A stretch of DNA of 47,006 nucleotides from Saccharibacillus qingshengii (GCF_013185195.1 NZ_JAAZWC010000011.1:120632-167637); one strand, 5' to 3'; shown: positions 23,574 to 32,789, counted from the first letter of the stretch. Made by a program: numbers and translations. Notes: generated from the sequence alone by a model not told the origin.

Positions 23574-24677
23574 ATGGCAGCAGCAAAAAAGCAAGAGCAG
23601 GAGGCTATGCGCCTGCCGGCGGAAGTTCTGTACCAGCAGGAGCTTGAGGCGTTGAAAAAAGAAGACAAAGGGGCAGTTCCGCCCGGCTGGCAGATGTCGC
23701 CGCGCGCCGTACTGACGTTTATTACCGGAGGCAAAGCCGGCAAACTGGACATCACGCCCAAATACATAGGCAATAAACGGTTGGTCGAGATGGCGATTGC
23801 CACGCTCGTAACCGACCGGGCGCTGATGCTGATCGGCGAGCCGGGCACCGCCAAATCCTGGCTGTCCGAGAATTTGACGGCCGCGGTCAGCGGCAATTCG
23901 GGTCTTGTCGTGCAGGGCACGGCCGGCACAAGCGAAGAACAGGTTCGGTATTCGTGGAACTATGCCATGCTGCTGGCGAACGGTCCGACGCAGGAAGCGC
24001 TGGTGCGCAGTCCGATCATGCGGGCAATGGAAGGCGGCAGCGTAGCCCGCTTCGAAGAAATCTCGCGCTGCGCGTCGGAAGTGCAGGATGCGCTGATCTC
24101 GATCCTGTCGGAGAAAACGGTGTCCGTACCGGAACTCGGCAGCGAAACGAGCGCCCGCAAAGGCTTCTCGATTATCGCGACGGCCAATACGCGCGACCGC
24201 GGCGTCAACGAAATGTCCGCGGCCCTCAAGCGGCGCTTCAATATCATCGTGCTGCCCGCGCCGTCCGATCTGGAGACGGAGCTGTCGATCGTCAAGAAGC
24301 GGGTAAGCGAGATCGCTGCTTCGTATCAGCTTCAAGCCTCGCCTCCCGCCGACGAAGCGCTGCTCAAAGTGGTGACCATCTTCCGCGAGCTGCGCAGCGG
24401 CATGACGCTCGACCGCAAAGAGAAGCTCAAGTCGCCGAACGGCGTGATATCGACAGCGGAAGCCATTTCGCTGCTGACCAACAGCATGGCGCTGGCCGCA
24501 AGTTTCGGCAGCGGGGACATGACCGACGAGGATCTCGCCGCAGGCCTGCAGGGAGCGATCGTCAAAGACGACGACAAAGACAAGCTGGTCTGGAAAGAAT
24601 ACCTGGACAACGTCATGAAGAAACGGGGATCGGAGTGGCGCGGACTGTATCAGGCGTGCAGGGAGATGAACGAGTGA
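23574..24677 (+). CDS. MoxR-family AAA+ ATPase
   Basis: 367 residues. Walker A is GEPGTAKS with Lys94. The Walker B position reads VARFEEISRC (Glu-Glu instead of the usual Asp-Glu). Sensor 1 is IATANTRDRGVNEMSAALKRRF, which includes the arginine-finger region, and a C-terminal helical lid follows. MoxR proteins act with VWA-domain partners as chaperones that remodel or load cofactors into protein complexes, and some occur in conflict systems. ATG 23574 follows GAGAGGAG; an earlier in-frame start at 23535 has no site. The gene ends in a GTGA overlap with the DUF5682 gene. The VWA partner is two genes downstream. Confidence 0.93.
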   Translation: MAAAKKQEQEAMRLPAEVLYQQELEALKKEDKGAVPPGWQMSPRAVLTFITGGKAGKLDITPKYIGNKRLVEMAIATLVTDRALMLIGEPGTAKSWLSENLTAAVSGNSGLVVQGTAGTSEEQVRYSWNYAMLLANGPTQEALVRSPIMRAMEGGSVARFEEISRCASEVQDALISILSEKTVSVPELGSETSARKGFSIIATANTRDRGVNEMSAALKRRFNIIVLPAPSDLETELSIVKKRVSEIAASYQLQASPPADEALLKVVTIFRELRSGMTLDRKEKLKSPNGVISTAEAISLLTNSMALAASFGSGDMTDEDLAAGLQGAIVKDDDKDKLVWKEYLDNVMKKRGSEWRGLYQACREMNE

Positions 24678-27115
24678 ATACCGCGTCCGACGTCCGGATC
24701 TCCGTGTTTGGCGTCCGGCACCTCTCCCCCGGCGGTGCCCGCCATCTGCTCCAGTATCTGGACCGCGTCAAACCTACGGCGGTCCTGATCGAAGGTCCGT
24801 CCGACGCTACGTCCCTCATTCGCGATCTGGTCCAGCCTTCGACGGTTCCTCCGGTTGCGGTACTGGCTTTCACGGATGAAATGCCGGTACGAACAGCGCT
24901 CTGGCCGTTCGCCATTTATTCGCCCGAGCTGCAGGCCATGCGTTGGTCTGCCAAGAACGGCGCGCTGTGCGAAATGATCGATCTGCCTTCCGGCGCGGCA
25001 CTGGCGCTTCAGGATCTGCGGCACCGAAGCGCCGTAGAACGCGCGGAGCGCCGTGCGAAGGAGGAAGCGGAACGTTCCGAATCCCCGGAAACCGAAGGTT
25101 CCGGGCAGCCCGATCTTCCGGGCGGTCTGCCGTCTTCCGGTGCGCCTGCGGCCTTGGAGGCGGAAGGCGTGGAAGAACAGGAAGCCGGAGCCGCCGGCCG
25201 TTCGCTCTATGAACGGATCGCCGAGATGGCGGACGAGCACGACTACGAGACGTACTGGGAGCGTCATTACGAGCATAATGCCAATCCCGATACGTACCGC
25301 GACTCGATTCTGGCCTTTTCGGCCGAAATGCGCGCCCTCGGCGAAGATCGCGAACGATCCGAGCAGCCGCAGGAACACGCCTATAACCATGTGCGCGAAG
25401 CGTATATGCGGCGGCAGATTCTCAAAGCAATCGAAGCCGGACACGATCCCGCGAAGATCGTGGTGGTCTGCGGCGCTTACCATGCAGCGGCACTGGAAGA
25501 ACCCGCGGCCGGCGCGATGAGTGACGAGGAACTTGCGGCGATGCCTATTCGCAGCGCCAAGCTCACGCTGATGCCGTATTCGTACTATCGGCTGTCCAGC
25601 CTGTCGGGTTACGGGGCGGGCAACAACGCTCCGCATTATTATCAGCTGATGTGGGAAGCGATGGAGGCCGGACGGCCGGACGAACTGCCCCGGCTGTATC
25701 TGTCGACGGCGGCCCGGAATCTGCGCGCCGCCGGTACGCATCGTTCGACCGCCGAGGTCATCGAGGCAGTCCGCTTGGCCGAAGGGCTGGCTTCGCTGCA
25801 CGGAGGCAGTGCGCCGACGCTGCAGGAGCTGCGCGACTCGGCGCAAACCCTGCTGGGGCGCGGAGAATTGTCGGTCGTGGCCGAAGCGTTGGCCCGGGTC
25901 GATATCGGGACGCAGATCGGCAGCCTGGCCGAAGGCGTCAGCCAGACGCCTCTGCAAGACGACTTGAACCGCGAATTGAAACGGCTCAAGCTGACCAAGT
26001 ACAAGACTGCGGTCGCGGCGGATCTCTCGCTCGATCTGCGCGAGAATCGGCGCGTTTCTTCGCAGGAAGCCGCATTCCTCGACTTGAACCGATCTTTCTT
26101 GTTCCATCGTCTGGAACTGTTGGAGATTCCGTTTGTCCGTTCCAGGCCGGCTGCTTCGGACCGGGCCGTCTGGGCCGAAGACTGGATCATCCAGTGGACG
26201 CCGGAAGCCGAGATCCGGGTCGTCGAGTCCACCCTGCTCGGCGAGACGATCGAGATCGCCTGCGCCTACCGGCTGCGGGAACGGCTCGAAGCCTGCACCT
26301 CGATCTCCGAAGCTTCCAAGCTGATCGAAGTTTCCGTCCGCTGCGGCATGACCGCGCAGATGGAAGACGGCCGCCGCGTGCTTCAAAGTCTGGCCGCGGA
26401 CAGCCGCGATGTGGCGCAGATCGCCGCCGCGGCTTCCCGCTTGTCGGGCATTATCGCCTACGGCGATGTCCGGCGTGCGGACACCCGGCCGCTTGTTCCG
26501 CTGATGGAACAGCTGTTCTACCGCGGCTGCCTGTATCTGGTCGATGCCGCGAACTGCAGCGACGAAGCGGCTTACGGCATGGTGTCGGCCATAAGCGACC
26601 TGAACCGGATCGCTCAGGAACATGACGATGCGGTCGACGTGCCGCTCTGGTCGGCCGAACTGAACAGTCTGTCCGAACGCGATGACCGCAATCCGAAGCT
26701 GTCCGGCTTTGCCTGCGCACTGCTGCTTGAGCGGGGCGAGATGGATACGGAGCAGTGCGCCGCGGAAGTCTCGCGCCGGCTGTCGCCCGGTATTCCGTCC
26801 GAACTCGGCGCGGGGTGGTTTGAAGGATTGTCCATGCGCAACCGCTACGCCCTGCTGTCGCGGATGAGCCTGTGGCAGCAGTTGAACGGGTATATCCATT
26901 CGTTGGACGATGAAGAGTTCAAGCGGGCACTCGTGTTCCTGCGGCGGGCATTCAGCTCATTCTCGGCGCATGAAAAGACGATGATCGCCGAGATGCTGGG
27001 CGAGCTGTGGGGGGTCAACACGGAACAGACCGCAGAGATTCTGACCGGGGAACTGAAGGAGGAAGAGGACAAGATGCTGGATGAATTGAACGATTTCGAC
27101 TTTGGGGACTTTTGA
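24674..27115 (+). CDS. DUF5682-type protein, putative Tiki/TraB-like fold
   Basis: 813 residues. The N-terminus reads VRISVFGVRHLSPGGARHLL (His16), then VLIEGPSD, and after a charged, variable insert (about 120-175) VVCGAYHAAALEE with His270. A GxRH near the start, an acidic EGP motif and a GxxH later match the pattern of the Tiki/TraB/ChaN superfamily, which contains metal-dependent hydrolases and haem-binding proteins; this link is my inference. The remaining 500 residues are mainly helical and unassigned. The start is a GTG at 24674 overlapping the ATPase stop codon, so the two are translationally coupled. Its place between a MoxR ATPase and a VWA protein suggests it is the effector or client of that pair. 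Confidence 0.8.
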   Translation: MNTASDVRISVFGVRHLSPGGARHLLQYLDRVKPTAVLIEGPSDATSLIRDLVQPSTVPPVAVLAFTDEMPVRTALWPFAIYSPELQAMRWSAKNGALCEMIDLPSGAALALQDLRHRSAVERAERRAKEEAERSESPETEGSGQPDLPGGLPSSGAPAALEAEGVEEQEAGAAGRSLYERIAEMADEHDYETYWERHYEHNANPDTYRDSILAFSAEMRALGEDRERSEQPQEHAYNHVREAYMRRQILKAIEAGHDPAKIVVVCGAYHAAALEEPAAGAMSDEELAAMPIRSAKLTLMPYSYYRLSSLSGYGAGNNAPHYYQLMWEAMEAGRPDELPRLYLSTAARNLRAAGTHRSTAEVIEAVRLAEGLASLHGGSAPTLQELRDSAQTLLGRGELSVVAEALARVDIGTQIGSLAEGVSQTPLQDDLNRELKRLKLTKYKTAVAADLSLDLRENRRVSSQEAAFLDLNRSFLFHRLELLEIPFVRSRPAASDRAVWAEDWIIQWTPEAEIRVVESTLLGETIEIACAYRLRERLEACTSISEASKLIEVSVRCGMTAQMEDGRRVLQSLAADSRDVAQIAAAASRLSGIIAYGDVRRADTRPLVPLMEQLFYRGCLYLVDAANCSDEAAYGMVSAISDLNRIAQEHDDAVDVPLWSAELNSLSERDDRNPKLSGFACALLLERGEMDTEQCAAEVSRRLSPGIPSELGAGWFEGLSMRNRYALLSRMSLWQQLNGYIHSLDDEEFKRALVFLRRAFSSFSAHEKTMIAEMLGELWGVNTEQTAEILTGELKEEEDKMLDELNDFDFGDF

Positions 27116-27116
27116 T

Positions 27117-28439
27117 ATGGTGAATAACACGACGAATTCGATGAACAACCCTGACGATCCGATCGAAGAACAAAACGCAGCGGGCACGGGAGAATCGGCA
27201 TCGCCTTCGGGCAGCCCGGCCGAACATTCCGTTTCGCGCTGGCGTCTGATTCTCGGCGAAGCGGCCCAGAAACAGTTGGAAGGCATGAGCGGGGCGGGAG
27301 GACTGCACCTCACCGAAGAAGAAGCGATCATGGATGCCGCGCTTGCGGCGATCTACGACGATACGACGGAAGGCGCCTCCCCGGCCGGCGGCGGTTCGGG
27401 CAGCGGCACAGGCGGCGGCTCCGGCGGACGTACGGCAGGCAGAGGGCGGGGGTCCGTCAATCTGTCCCGCTGGCTGGGCGACGTACGCAGCCTGTTCTCG
27501 GAAGACGTCGTCTCGATCATCCAGAACGATGCGATCGAGCGGCGCGGCTGGAAGCAGTTGCTGTTCGAGCCGGAGCTGCTGGCTTCGGTGAAACCGGATA
27601 TCCAGATGGTGGGCACGCTCATGGCGCTCAAAGGCAAGATTCCCGAGAAAACCAAAGACACGGCCCGGATGCTGGTCAAAGCGGTCGTGGACGAGCTGAT
27701 GGCCCGAATGAAAGAAGACATGCAGCGTGCCGTCACCGGTGCGCTGAACAAGCGGCAGCATACGCCGCTGCCTTCGCTCAGCGGTCTGGACTGGAAGCGG
27801 ACGATCCAGCGCAATCTCAAGCATTACAATGTCGAACGCAAGATTCTGATTCCCGAACGGTTCTATTATTTCGATCGGGCGCGCCGCAGCAAGGAGTGGA
27901 CGGTCATTCTCGATATCGACCAGAGCGGTTCGATGGCCGATTCGGTCATCTGGGCTTCGGTGACGGGCGCGATCTTCGCCAGTATGCCGGCACTGGATAC
28001 GCGCGTCGTCGTATTTGATACGGAAGTGGTCGACCTGACCGAGCAGTGCGTCGACGATCCCGTCGATATGCTGTTCGGCATCCAGCTCGGCGGCGGAACC
28101 GATATCAACAAATCGGTCGCCTACTGCGAGAACTTTATCGAAGATCCGAAGAAGACGCTGTTCATCATGGTCACCGACCTGTACGAAGGAGGCAACCAGT
28201 CGGCGCTGGTACGCCGGATGCGCGAGATGCGAGAATCCGGCGTGCGCACGCTCTGTTTGCTGGCACTCTCCGACAGCGGCCGCCCGTTCTACGATGAGCG
28301 CCTGGCGAAGCAGCTGTCCCGGGACGGCACACCCTGCTTCGCGTGCACGCCGGGCATGCTGCCGGAACTCGTGGCGGGTGCGCTGCAGGGACAGGACATG
28401 ACTGCACTGGCACAGAAACTGACGGCGAACAAAGGCTGA
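27117..28439 (+). CDS. VWA-domain (MIDAS) protein, partner of MoxR
   Basis: 440 residues. An acidic, flexible N-terminus and a Gly-rich linker (about 85-110) precede a helical region. The von Willebrand A domain starts at about 260 (TVILDIDQSGSMADS), with metal-ion site residues Asp268, Ser270 and Ser272, GGGTDIN for the second loop and VTDLYEGG for the third. The MIDAS site is therefore complete and should bind Mg2+ and a protein carboxylate. There is no signal peptide, so it is cytosolic. It starts 1 bp after the DUF5682 stop codon, with GGGGAC as a weak ribosome-binding site inside that gene; a TTG at 27102 is an alternative start. MoxR-VWA pairs usually form one machine. Confidence 0.92.
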   Translation: MVNNTTNSMNNPDDPIEEQNAAGTGESASPSGSPAEHSVSRWRLILGEAAQKQLEGMSGAGGLHLTEEEAIMDAALAAIYDDTTEGASPAGGGSGSGTGGGSGGRTAGRGRGSVNLSRWLGDVRSLFSEDVVSIIQNDAIERRGWKQLLFEPELLASVKPDIQMVGTLMALKGKIPEKTKDTARMLVKAVVDELMARMKEDMQRAVTGALNKRQHTPLPSLSGLDWKRTIQRNLKHYNVERKILIPERFYYFDRARRSKEWTVILDIDQSGSMADSVIWASVTGAIFASMPALDTRVVVFDTEVVDLTEQCVDDPVDMLFGIQLGGGTDINKSVAYCENFIEDPKKTLFIMVTDLYEGGNQSALVRRMREMRESGVRTLCLLALSDSGRPFYDERLAKQLSRDGTPCFACTPGMLPELVAGALQGQDMTALAQKLTANKG

Positions 28440-28451
28440 GGAGGGATGGAG

Positions 28452-29696
28452 ATGGAGCAGCCGCCCCAAATCGACATCCGGCGTCCGCTCCCCGAAGATT
28501 CGGTTTTAGTCGGCCGGGTGGCGAGCGCTGCCGATTACGACCAATCGAAGCGGGCTCTTCTTAACGAAGCGGATGCGTATATCGGGAAGTACCGCCAATA
28601 TGCTTTTTTTCATGAGCCGGATTCGCCGCAAGAACTGGAATCGCTTAAAATCATGCAGCCGCGCCTCATCTCCACTTATGAGCCGCTGCGGGAATTCCCC
28701 GGGCTGCAGCGTTTGGAGTTCGGTACGACCGATTCGAAAATGACCGTTCCGGATCTGTCGGGTCTCGAAGCGGCGTCCGATCTGCGTCACCTCAGTTTTG
28801 TCTCCAAGACGACAGTGAAGCACGGGATCGAAGCGATCGCCGGCTTGAGCCGGCTCGAGACGCTGCATCTGACGTATCTGGTGCAGGCGTTTCCGAAGGA
28901 GCTGCTGTCTGCCCTGCATCGCGTACGGGAGCTGAGTCTGTCGCGCTTCAATTACGAGAGCCCGTCCGCGCTGCCTCCCGCATTGGAGAAACTGCAGCTT
29001 CGTTTCGACGACCTGGTATCCGTTCCTGACTACGAGCCGGCTCCGACGGTCCGCGAGCTTCAGCTTGGCGCGCAGACCTGCCGGCTTGCGGATCTCGGTT
29101 CGCTGCACGTGTTTCCGAACGTCGAGAAGGTACTGTTGATATCACCCAAGAAGCTGACCGACCTGTCCCATGCAGCCGAACTTTCCCGGCTGCGGGTGTT
29201 TGATGCCAATTTCTGCGTGGCTTCGGATCTCGGCGGCTTCCATGAGCATCCCGCGATCGAAGAGCTTAGGCTGCGGGGATCGGGCATCACCACCTTAAAA
29301 GAGATGGGCGTCTGTCCGATGCTGAAAACTCTCTACGTGGAGAAATCCAAGCTGGCTTCGATCGAAGGTGTGGGCGAACAGTTCCCGCTGCTTGAGCTGC
29401 TGTGGATCTGGGGCACGAAAGTCAAAGATCTTCGTCCGCTTCAAGGCATGTATCGTTTGAGAAATCTCGATGTTACTTTGTTGAAGCCCAAAGACTGGGA
29501 TTTCCTGCCGACGCTTACCGGGCTTGAGCGGCTCGATCTCTCCAAGACCTCTTTCGCCGATCCAAGCCTGCTGCTGAATCTGCCGGCGCTCAAATGGGTG
29601 CGGTTATCCGGAAGCCAAGCCGAACCGGGAACGAAAGCGTGGTTGGAACTGGAGCAGATGATGCAAGATCGCGGGGGAGAACTGGTCTATCGCTAA
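28452..29696 (+). CDS. Leucine-rich-repeat protein at the operon end
   Basis: 414 residues. From about residue 80 it consists of irregular leucine-rich repeats of 20-24 residues (FPGLQRLEFG, ASDLRHLSFV, LSRLETLHLTYL, HPAIEELRLRGSGIT, CPMLKTLYVEKSKLA, FPLLELLWIWGTKV, MYRLRNLDVTLLKP, LTGLERLDLSKTSF). The N-terminal 75 residues are a separate charged segment. There are no signal or anchor sequences, so it should be cytosolic and bind proteins. The first ATG (28446) touches the ribosome-binding site GAGGAGGG; the ATG at 28452 is better placed. It lies 12 bp after the VWA gene and is followed by the operon terminator, so it belongs to the operon. Confidence 0.85.
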   Translation: MEQPPQIDIRRPLPEDSVLVGRVASAADYDQSKRALLNEADAYIGKYRQYAFFHEPDSPQELESLKIMQPRLISTYEPLREFPGLQRLEFGTTDSKMTVPDLSGLEAASDLRHLSFVSKTTVKHGIEAIAGLSRLETLHLTYLVQAFPKELLSALHRVRELSLSRFNYESPSALPPALEKLQLRFDDLVSVPDYEPAPTVRELQLGAQTCRLADLGSLHVFPNVEKVLLISPKKLTDLSHAAELSRLRVFDANFCVASDLGGFHEHPAIEELRLRGSGITTLKEMGVCPMLKTLYVEKSKLASIEGVGEQFPLLELLWIWGTKVKDLRPLQGMYRLRNLDVTLLKPKDWDFLPTLTGLERLDLSKTSFADPSLLLNLPALKWVRLSGSQAEPGTKAWLELEQMMQDRGGELVYR

Positions 29697-29714
29697 CGAT
29701 TTTTTCGGTAGAAG

Positions 29715-29755
29715 ACACAACAAAAGGCGACCTTGGCGGCCGCCTTTTGTTGTGT
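29715..29755. terminator. Terminator between the SWIM-VWA operon and the lipid kinase gene
   Basis: A perfect 15-bp stem, ACACAACAAAAGGCG (29715-29729) with CGCCTTTTGTTGTGT (29741-29755). The T-rich and A-rich arms let it work in both directions for the two converging genes. Confidence 0.88.
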
Positions 29756-29787
29756 TCAATATTTCCGTTCTGCTCAATTCAATCCGT

Positions 29788-30690
29788 TCAGGCGGTCTCC
29801 GAATCTTCCGGAACGACAACCTGCACATGCGAAGGCAGGATATGCAGCTCGATCGGCAGGGCCGGTCCCGGCTCGCCGTCGACGTTGGTCTTGACCGGCT
29901 GGGAAGACGAGACGCTTACCCGCTTGGTCGTGAAGTATTCCACATCTTTGTGGCCTTTGAGATTGCCGAGCAGGAGAGATACCCCGGCGGTCAGCGTATT
30001 GAAAATGTTCAGATCGTGCAGGATAAAACAGTGCAGCAGTCCGTCGTCTACGGAAGCGTCGGGTGCCAGATTCTCAAAGCCTCCGACCGAGTTGGTGAGT
30101 GCGGCGATAAAGATCGGCGCATCGCCTTCCCAGGTGCCGCCGTCATGCGTGATCGTCAGCGGCGAAGTCGAACTGCCCAGCAGTTCTTTGGCCCCCTGCT
30201 TGAAATACGCGAGTGCGCCAAGCTTGGACTTCTCTTCCGAAGTGACGGAAGACAACGCATCGGCGAGCGAACCGGCAGCGACCACATTGGCAAACAGCTG
30301 ATCGTTGACGCGTGCCATATCGACACGGCGCAGACGCGTCGAGCTCAGCGTATGGATCGCCTGATCGGGATCGAGCGGAATATTCAGCGCCCGGGCAAAA
30401 TCGTTGACGGTTCCGAGCGGAATCACGCCGAGCTTCGGCCGGTGCGGCTGGTCGAGCAGCCCGTTGATCGTCTCGTGCAGAGTGCCGTCTCCGCCGACCG
30501 ACACCACCAGGTCGAACTTGTCCTGACACGCGGACACACAGAATTTGGTCGCATCGAGTTCCTGGGTCGTTTCTTTGATCACGACGTCGTATCCGGCTTC
30601 GTCGCGCAGTGCATCTTCGACTTTACGGACGTATTCCAGCGCCTTCTCTTTGCCTGAAGACGGATTCATTATAATCATGGCCTGCTTCAC
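29788..30690 (-). CDS. Diacylglycerol kinase family lipid kinase (DgkB/YegS type)
   Basis: 300 residues. The nucleotide-binding signature is complete: IIMNPSSGK at the N-terminus, VVSVGGDGTLHETINGL (GGDGT) and GVIPLGTVNDFARAL. The C-terminal beta-sandwich ends with VKTNVDGEPG, typical of the family. Members phosphorylate diacylglycerol or related lipids with ATP at the membrane surface; the DgkB branch recycles diacylglycerol from lipoteichoic acid synthesis. The start is a GTG at 30690 with GGGGGAG before it. It is a single gene converging on the SWIM-VWA operon. Lipid specificity is not clear from sequence. Confidence 0.9.
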   Translation of the reverse strand: MKQAMIIMNPSSGKEKALEYVRKVEDALRDEAGYDVVIKETTQELDATKFCVSACQDKFDLVVSVGGDGTLHETINGLLDQPHRPKLGVIPLGTVNDFARALNIPLDPDQAIHTLSSTRLRRVDMARVNDQLFANVVAAGSLADALSSVTSEEKSKLGALAYFKQGAKELLGSSTSPLTITHDGGTWEGDAPIFIAALTNSVGGFENLAPDASVDDGLLHCFILHDLNIFNTLTAGVSLLLGNLKGHKDVEYFTTKRVSVSSSQPVKTNVDGEPGPALPIELHILPSHVQVVVPEDSETA

Positions 30691-30838
30691 GAAGAGGCTC
30701 CCCCGTTCTGGTTGGAATATGCTTGCTACTTTTCTTTACCCAGAAAATGCAGGGAGCGTCTCTTTTTTTGCAGAGAAGGCTGTACAATAGACCGGATAGA
30801 AATGATAAAAAAAGCGGCAGGAACGGAGGAAGGTTGAA

Positions 30839-32089
30839 ATGAGCGAAAAAATGGGGTACACGGATGACCTGCGGCAGCGAATCGAACGGCATATCGAAGC
30901 GATCGGCGAATTTACGTCGACTCCCGGACAGGGAACGACCCGCCTGACGTACAGCGAGCAGGATCTTCAGGCGCGCGAGTACATCAAGCGAGTGATGACC
31001 GAATACGGACTAGAGGTGCGAGAAGACGGCTTCGGCAATATTTTCGGCCGATTGGAAGGTACGATCGAAGGGGCGCCGAGGGTTCTGATCGGGTCGCATT
31101 TCGATTCGGTGCCAAACGGCGGCTCGTACGACGGTCCGGCGGGCGTGGTCGCAGGACTTGAAGTCGCCCGGCTGTTTCGGGAGAACGGACTGACGCCCAA
31201 GTACCCGCTCGAAGCGGTGGCGATGATCGAAGAGGAAGGCGGGCGGTTTATCGGAGGACTGCTCGGTTCGCGCGCCATGCTGGGCGTAATCTCCCAAGAG
31301 GAGTTTGCCCAGACGATAGACAAGGACGGGATCACGACGGTCGAAGCGATGCGCGCGATCGGACTGGATCCGTCTCTGCCCGGCAAACGGGAGAAAGAAA
31401 GTATCAAAGCCTTCTTGGAGCTGCACATCGAGCAGGGGCCGATCCTTGAGGAAGAAGGTATTCCGATCGGTATCGTTCAGGCGATTGTCGGTCTGACCCA
31501 GATTCAGGTCACCGTACGCGGCAGTGCCGGCCATGCCGGGACGATGCCGATGGAGCGGCGCGCCGATGCGCTGGTGGCCGCTTCGAAGATCGTGGCGCAG
31601 CTGCCGGAGCTAGCGAAGGAGCAGGGGAACGGGACGGTCGCGACGGTCGGCCGACTGAACGTTTTTCCGAACGGAGCGAACGTGATCCCGGACCGCGTCG
31701 TCTTTACCGCCGATCTGCGTGCGGGACGCGAAGAAGACGTGCTGGGCATACTCGATAAAGCAGAGACGCTGGCGCGTTCTGCGGCGGGGGATGGCATCGA
31801 GATCGACGTCGAACGCCAGCTGTACATCAAGCCCAAGCGGATGAGCAGCCAAGTGCGGGACCTACTGGAGCAAAGCAGCGGCGCGCTGGGAATCGAATCT
31901 CGCCCGCTGAACAGCGGAGCGGGGCACGATGCGATGATCTTTTCCGATTTTACCGAGGTCGGCATGCTGTTTATCCCGAGCCGCGGCGGACTCAGCCATT
32001 GTCCGGAAGAATGGTCGGATCCTGCGGATATTGCGCGTGCCGTAGACATTTTCTATGAAGCCGCCAAAACGTTGACCGAAGCCGAGTAA
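30839..32089 (+). CDS. M20 Zn-dependent amidohydrolase (allantoate / N-carbamoyl-amino-acid hydrolase type)
   Basis: 416 residues. The metal ligands of the M20 family are visible: His87 (GSHFDSV), Asp98 (YDGPAGV), Glu in IEEEGGRF, His in FLELHIEQGP and His in GLSHCPEEW. The FLELHIEQG and AGHAGTMPM motifs place it with HyuC/AmaB and AllC, which hydrolyse N-carbamoyl amino acids or allantoate and release ammonia and CO2. The lid domain for dimerisation lies between about 210 and 330. ATG 30839 follows GGAGGAAGG. It is a single gene and no purine or hydantoin genes are nearby, so the substrate is open. Confidence 0.9.
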   Translation: MSEKMGYTDDLRQRIERHIEAIGEFTSTPGQGTTRLTYSEQDLQAREYIKRVMTEYGLEVREDGFGNIFGRLEGTIEGAPRVLIGSHFDSVPNGGSYDGPAGVVAGLEVARLFRENGLTPKYPLEAVAMIEEEGGRFIGGLLGSRAMLGVISQEEFAQTIDKDGITTVEAMRAIGLDPSLPGKREKESIKAFLELHIEQGPILEEEGIPIGIVQAIVGLTQIQVTVRGSAGHAGTMPMERRADALVAASKIVAQLPELAKEQGNGTVATVGRLNVFPNGANVIPDRVVFTADLRAGREEDVLGILDKAETLARSAAGDGIEIDVERQLYIKPKRMSSQVRDLLEQSSGALGIESRPLNSGAGHDAMIFSDFTEVGMLFIPSRGGLSHCPEEWSDPADIARAVDIFYEAAKTLTEAE

Positions 32090-32212
32090 GCGGAGACAAG
32101 CGTCTACCGACATCGAAATGTCGAAGGATTGTCGGCTGCACGACTTGTGAAGCGGCCTGCGAATATGGCACCATGAAGAGAACGAATGCGATGGAAACGA
32201 GGAATGAAACCC

Positions 32213-32557
32213 ATGAATGAACTGCCTAACTGCCCGGCCTGCAATTCCGAATACACATACGAGGACGGCAATCTGCTCGTCTGTCCGGAATGTGCGCACG
32301 AATGGACGCCGGGAGCGGAAAAGCCGGACGGCGCGGCCGACACGAAGATCGTGCGCGACGCCAACGGCAACGAACTCAAAGACGGCGATTCCGTGACCGT
32401 AATCAAAGACCTCAAAGTCAAAGGAAGTTCGTCCGTGCTGAAGATCGGGACGAAGGTCAAGAATATCCGCCTGGTCGACGGCGACCACGATATCGACTGC
32501 AAGATCGACGGATTCGGCGCGATGAAACTGAAGTCGGAATTCGTACGCAAAGCCTGA
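32213..32557 (+). CDS. yjdM: YjdM/PhnA-family zinc-ribbon protein
   Basis: 114 residues. An N-terminal zinc ribbon ([28 protein letters not shown], two CxxC pairs) is followed by a small beta-barrel ([23 protein letters not shown]). This is the whole YjdM family, once named PhnA but not part of phosphonate breakdown; its function is unknown. The ATG at 32213 gives the usual family N-terminus and has CGAGGA at 9 nt; the ATG at 32204 would abut that site and the one at 32186 precedes it. It is alone between the amidohydrolase gene and a terminator. Confidence 0.9.
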   Translation: MNELPNCPACNSEYTYEDGNLLVCPECAHEWTPGAEKPDGAADTKIVRDANGNELKDGDSVTVIKDLKVKGSSSVLKIGTKVKNIRLVDGDHDIDCKIDGFGAMKLKSEFVRKA

Positions 32558-32635
32558 TTGGCTGCGCCGCAGCCCACTGGAAGAGAAGAAAGACCTTCGA
32601 AACGGATCACGATGACTGGTCGATGCTGGAATCGA

Positions 32636-32675
32636 AAAAGCTTGCTGGGCGAATTGTCGCCCGGCAGGCTTTTTT
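32636..32675 (+). terminator. Terminator of yjdM
   Basis: A long stem, AAAAGCTTGCTGGGCGA (32636-32652) with TCGCCCGGCAGGCTTTTT (32657-32674), loop ATTG, then T residues. Confidence 0.88.
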
Positions 32676-32789
32676 GTTCCCGTTCCCGACAAAAGGTTTG
32701 TGGTTGCGGCGGCGGTTGTTTTAAGATAGAGGACGAACGTTTCCAGGTATCGAAAGTTGGGCAAACGAAAAGTTTGGAGGATTTTACGG

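Noticed and set aside
23954-24673. N-terminal extension of the DUF5682 frame by about 240 residues
   Set aside because: The extension overlaps the MoxR gene in another frame. The GTG at 24674 gives the conserved N-terminus and a standard GTGA overlap.
24650-26899. A 749-residue open frame on the minus strand opposite the DUF5682 gene
   Set aside because: It is an antisense shadow; the plus-strand frame has conserved motifs and is translationally coupled on both sides.
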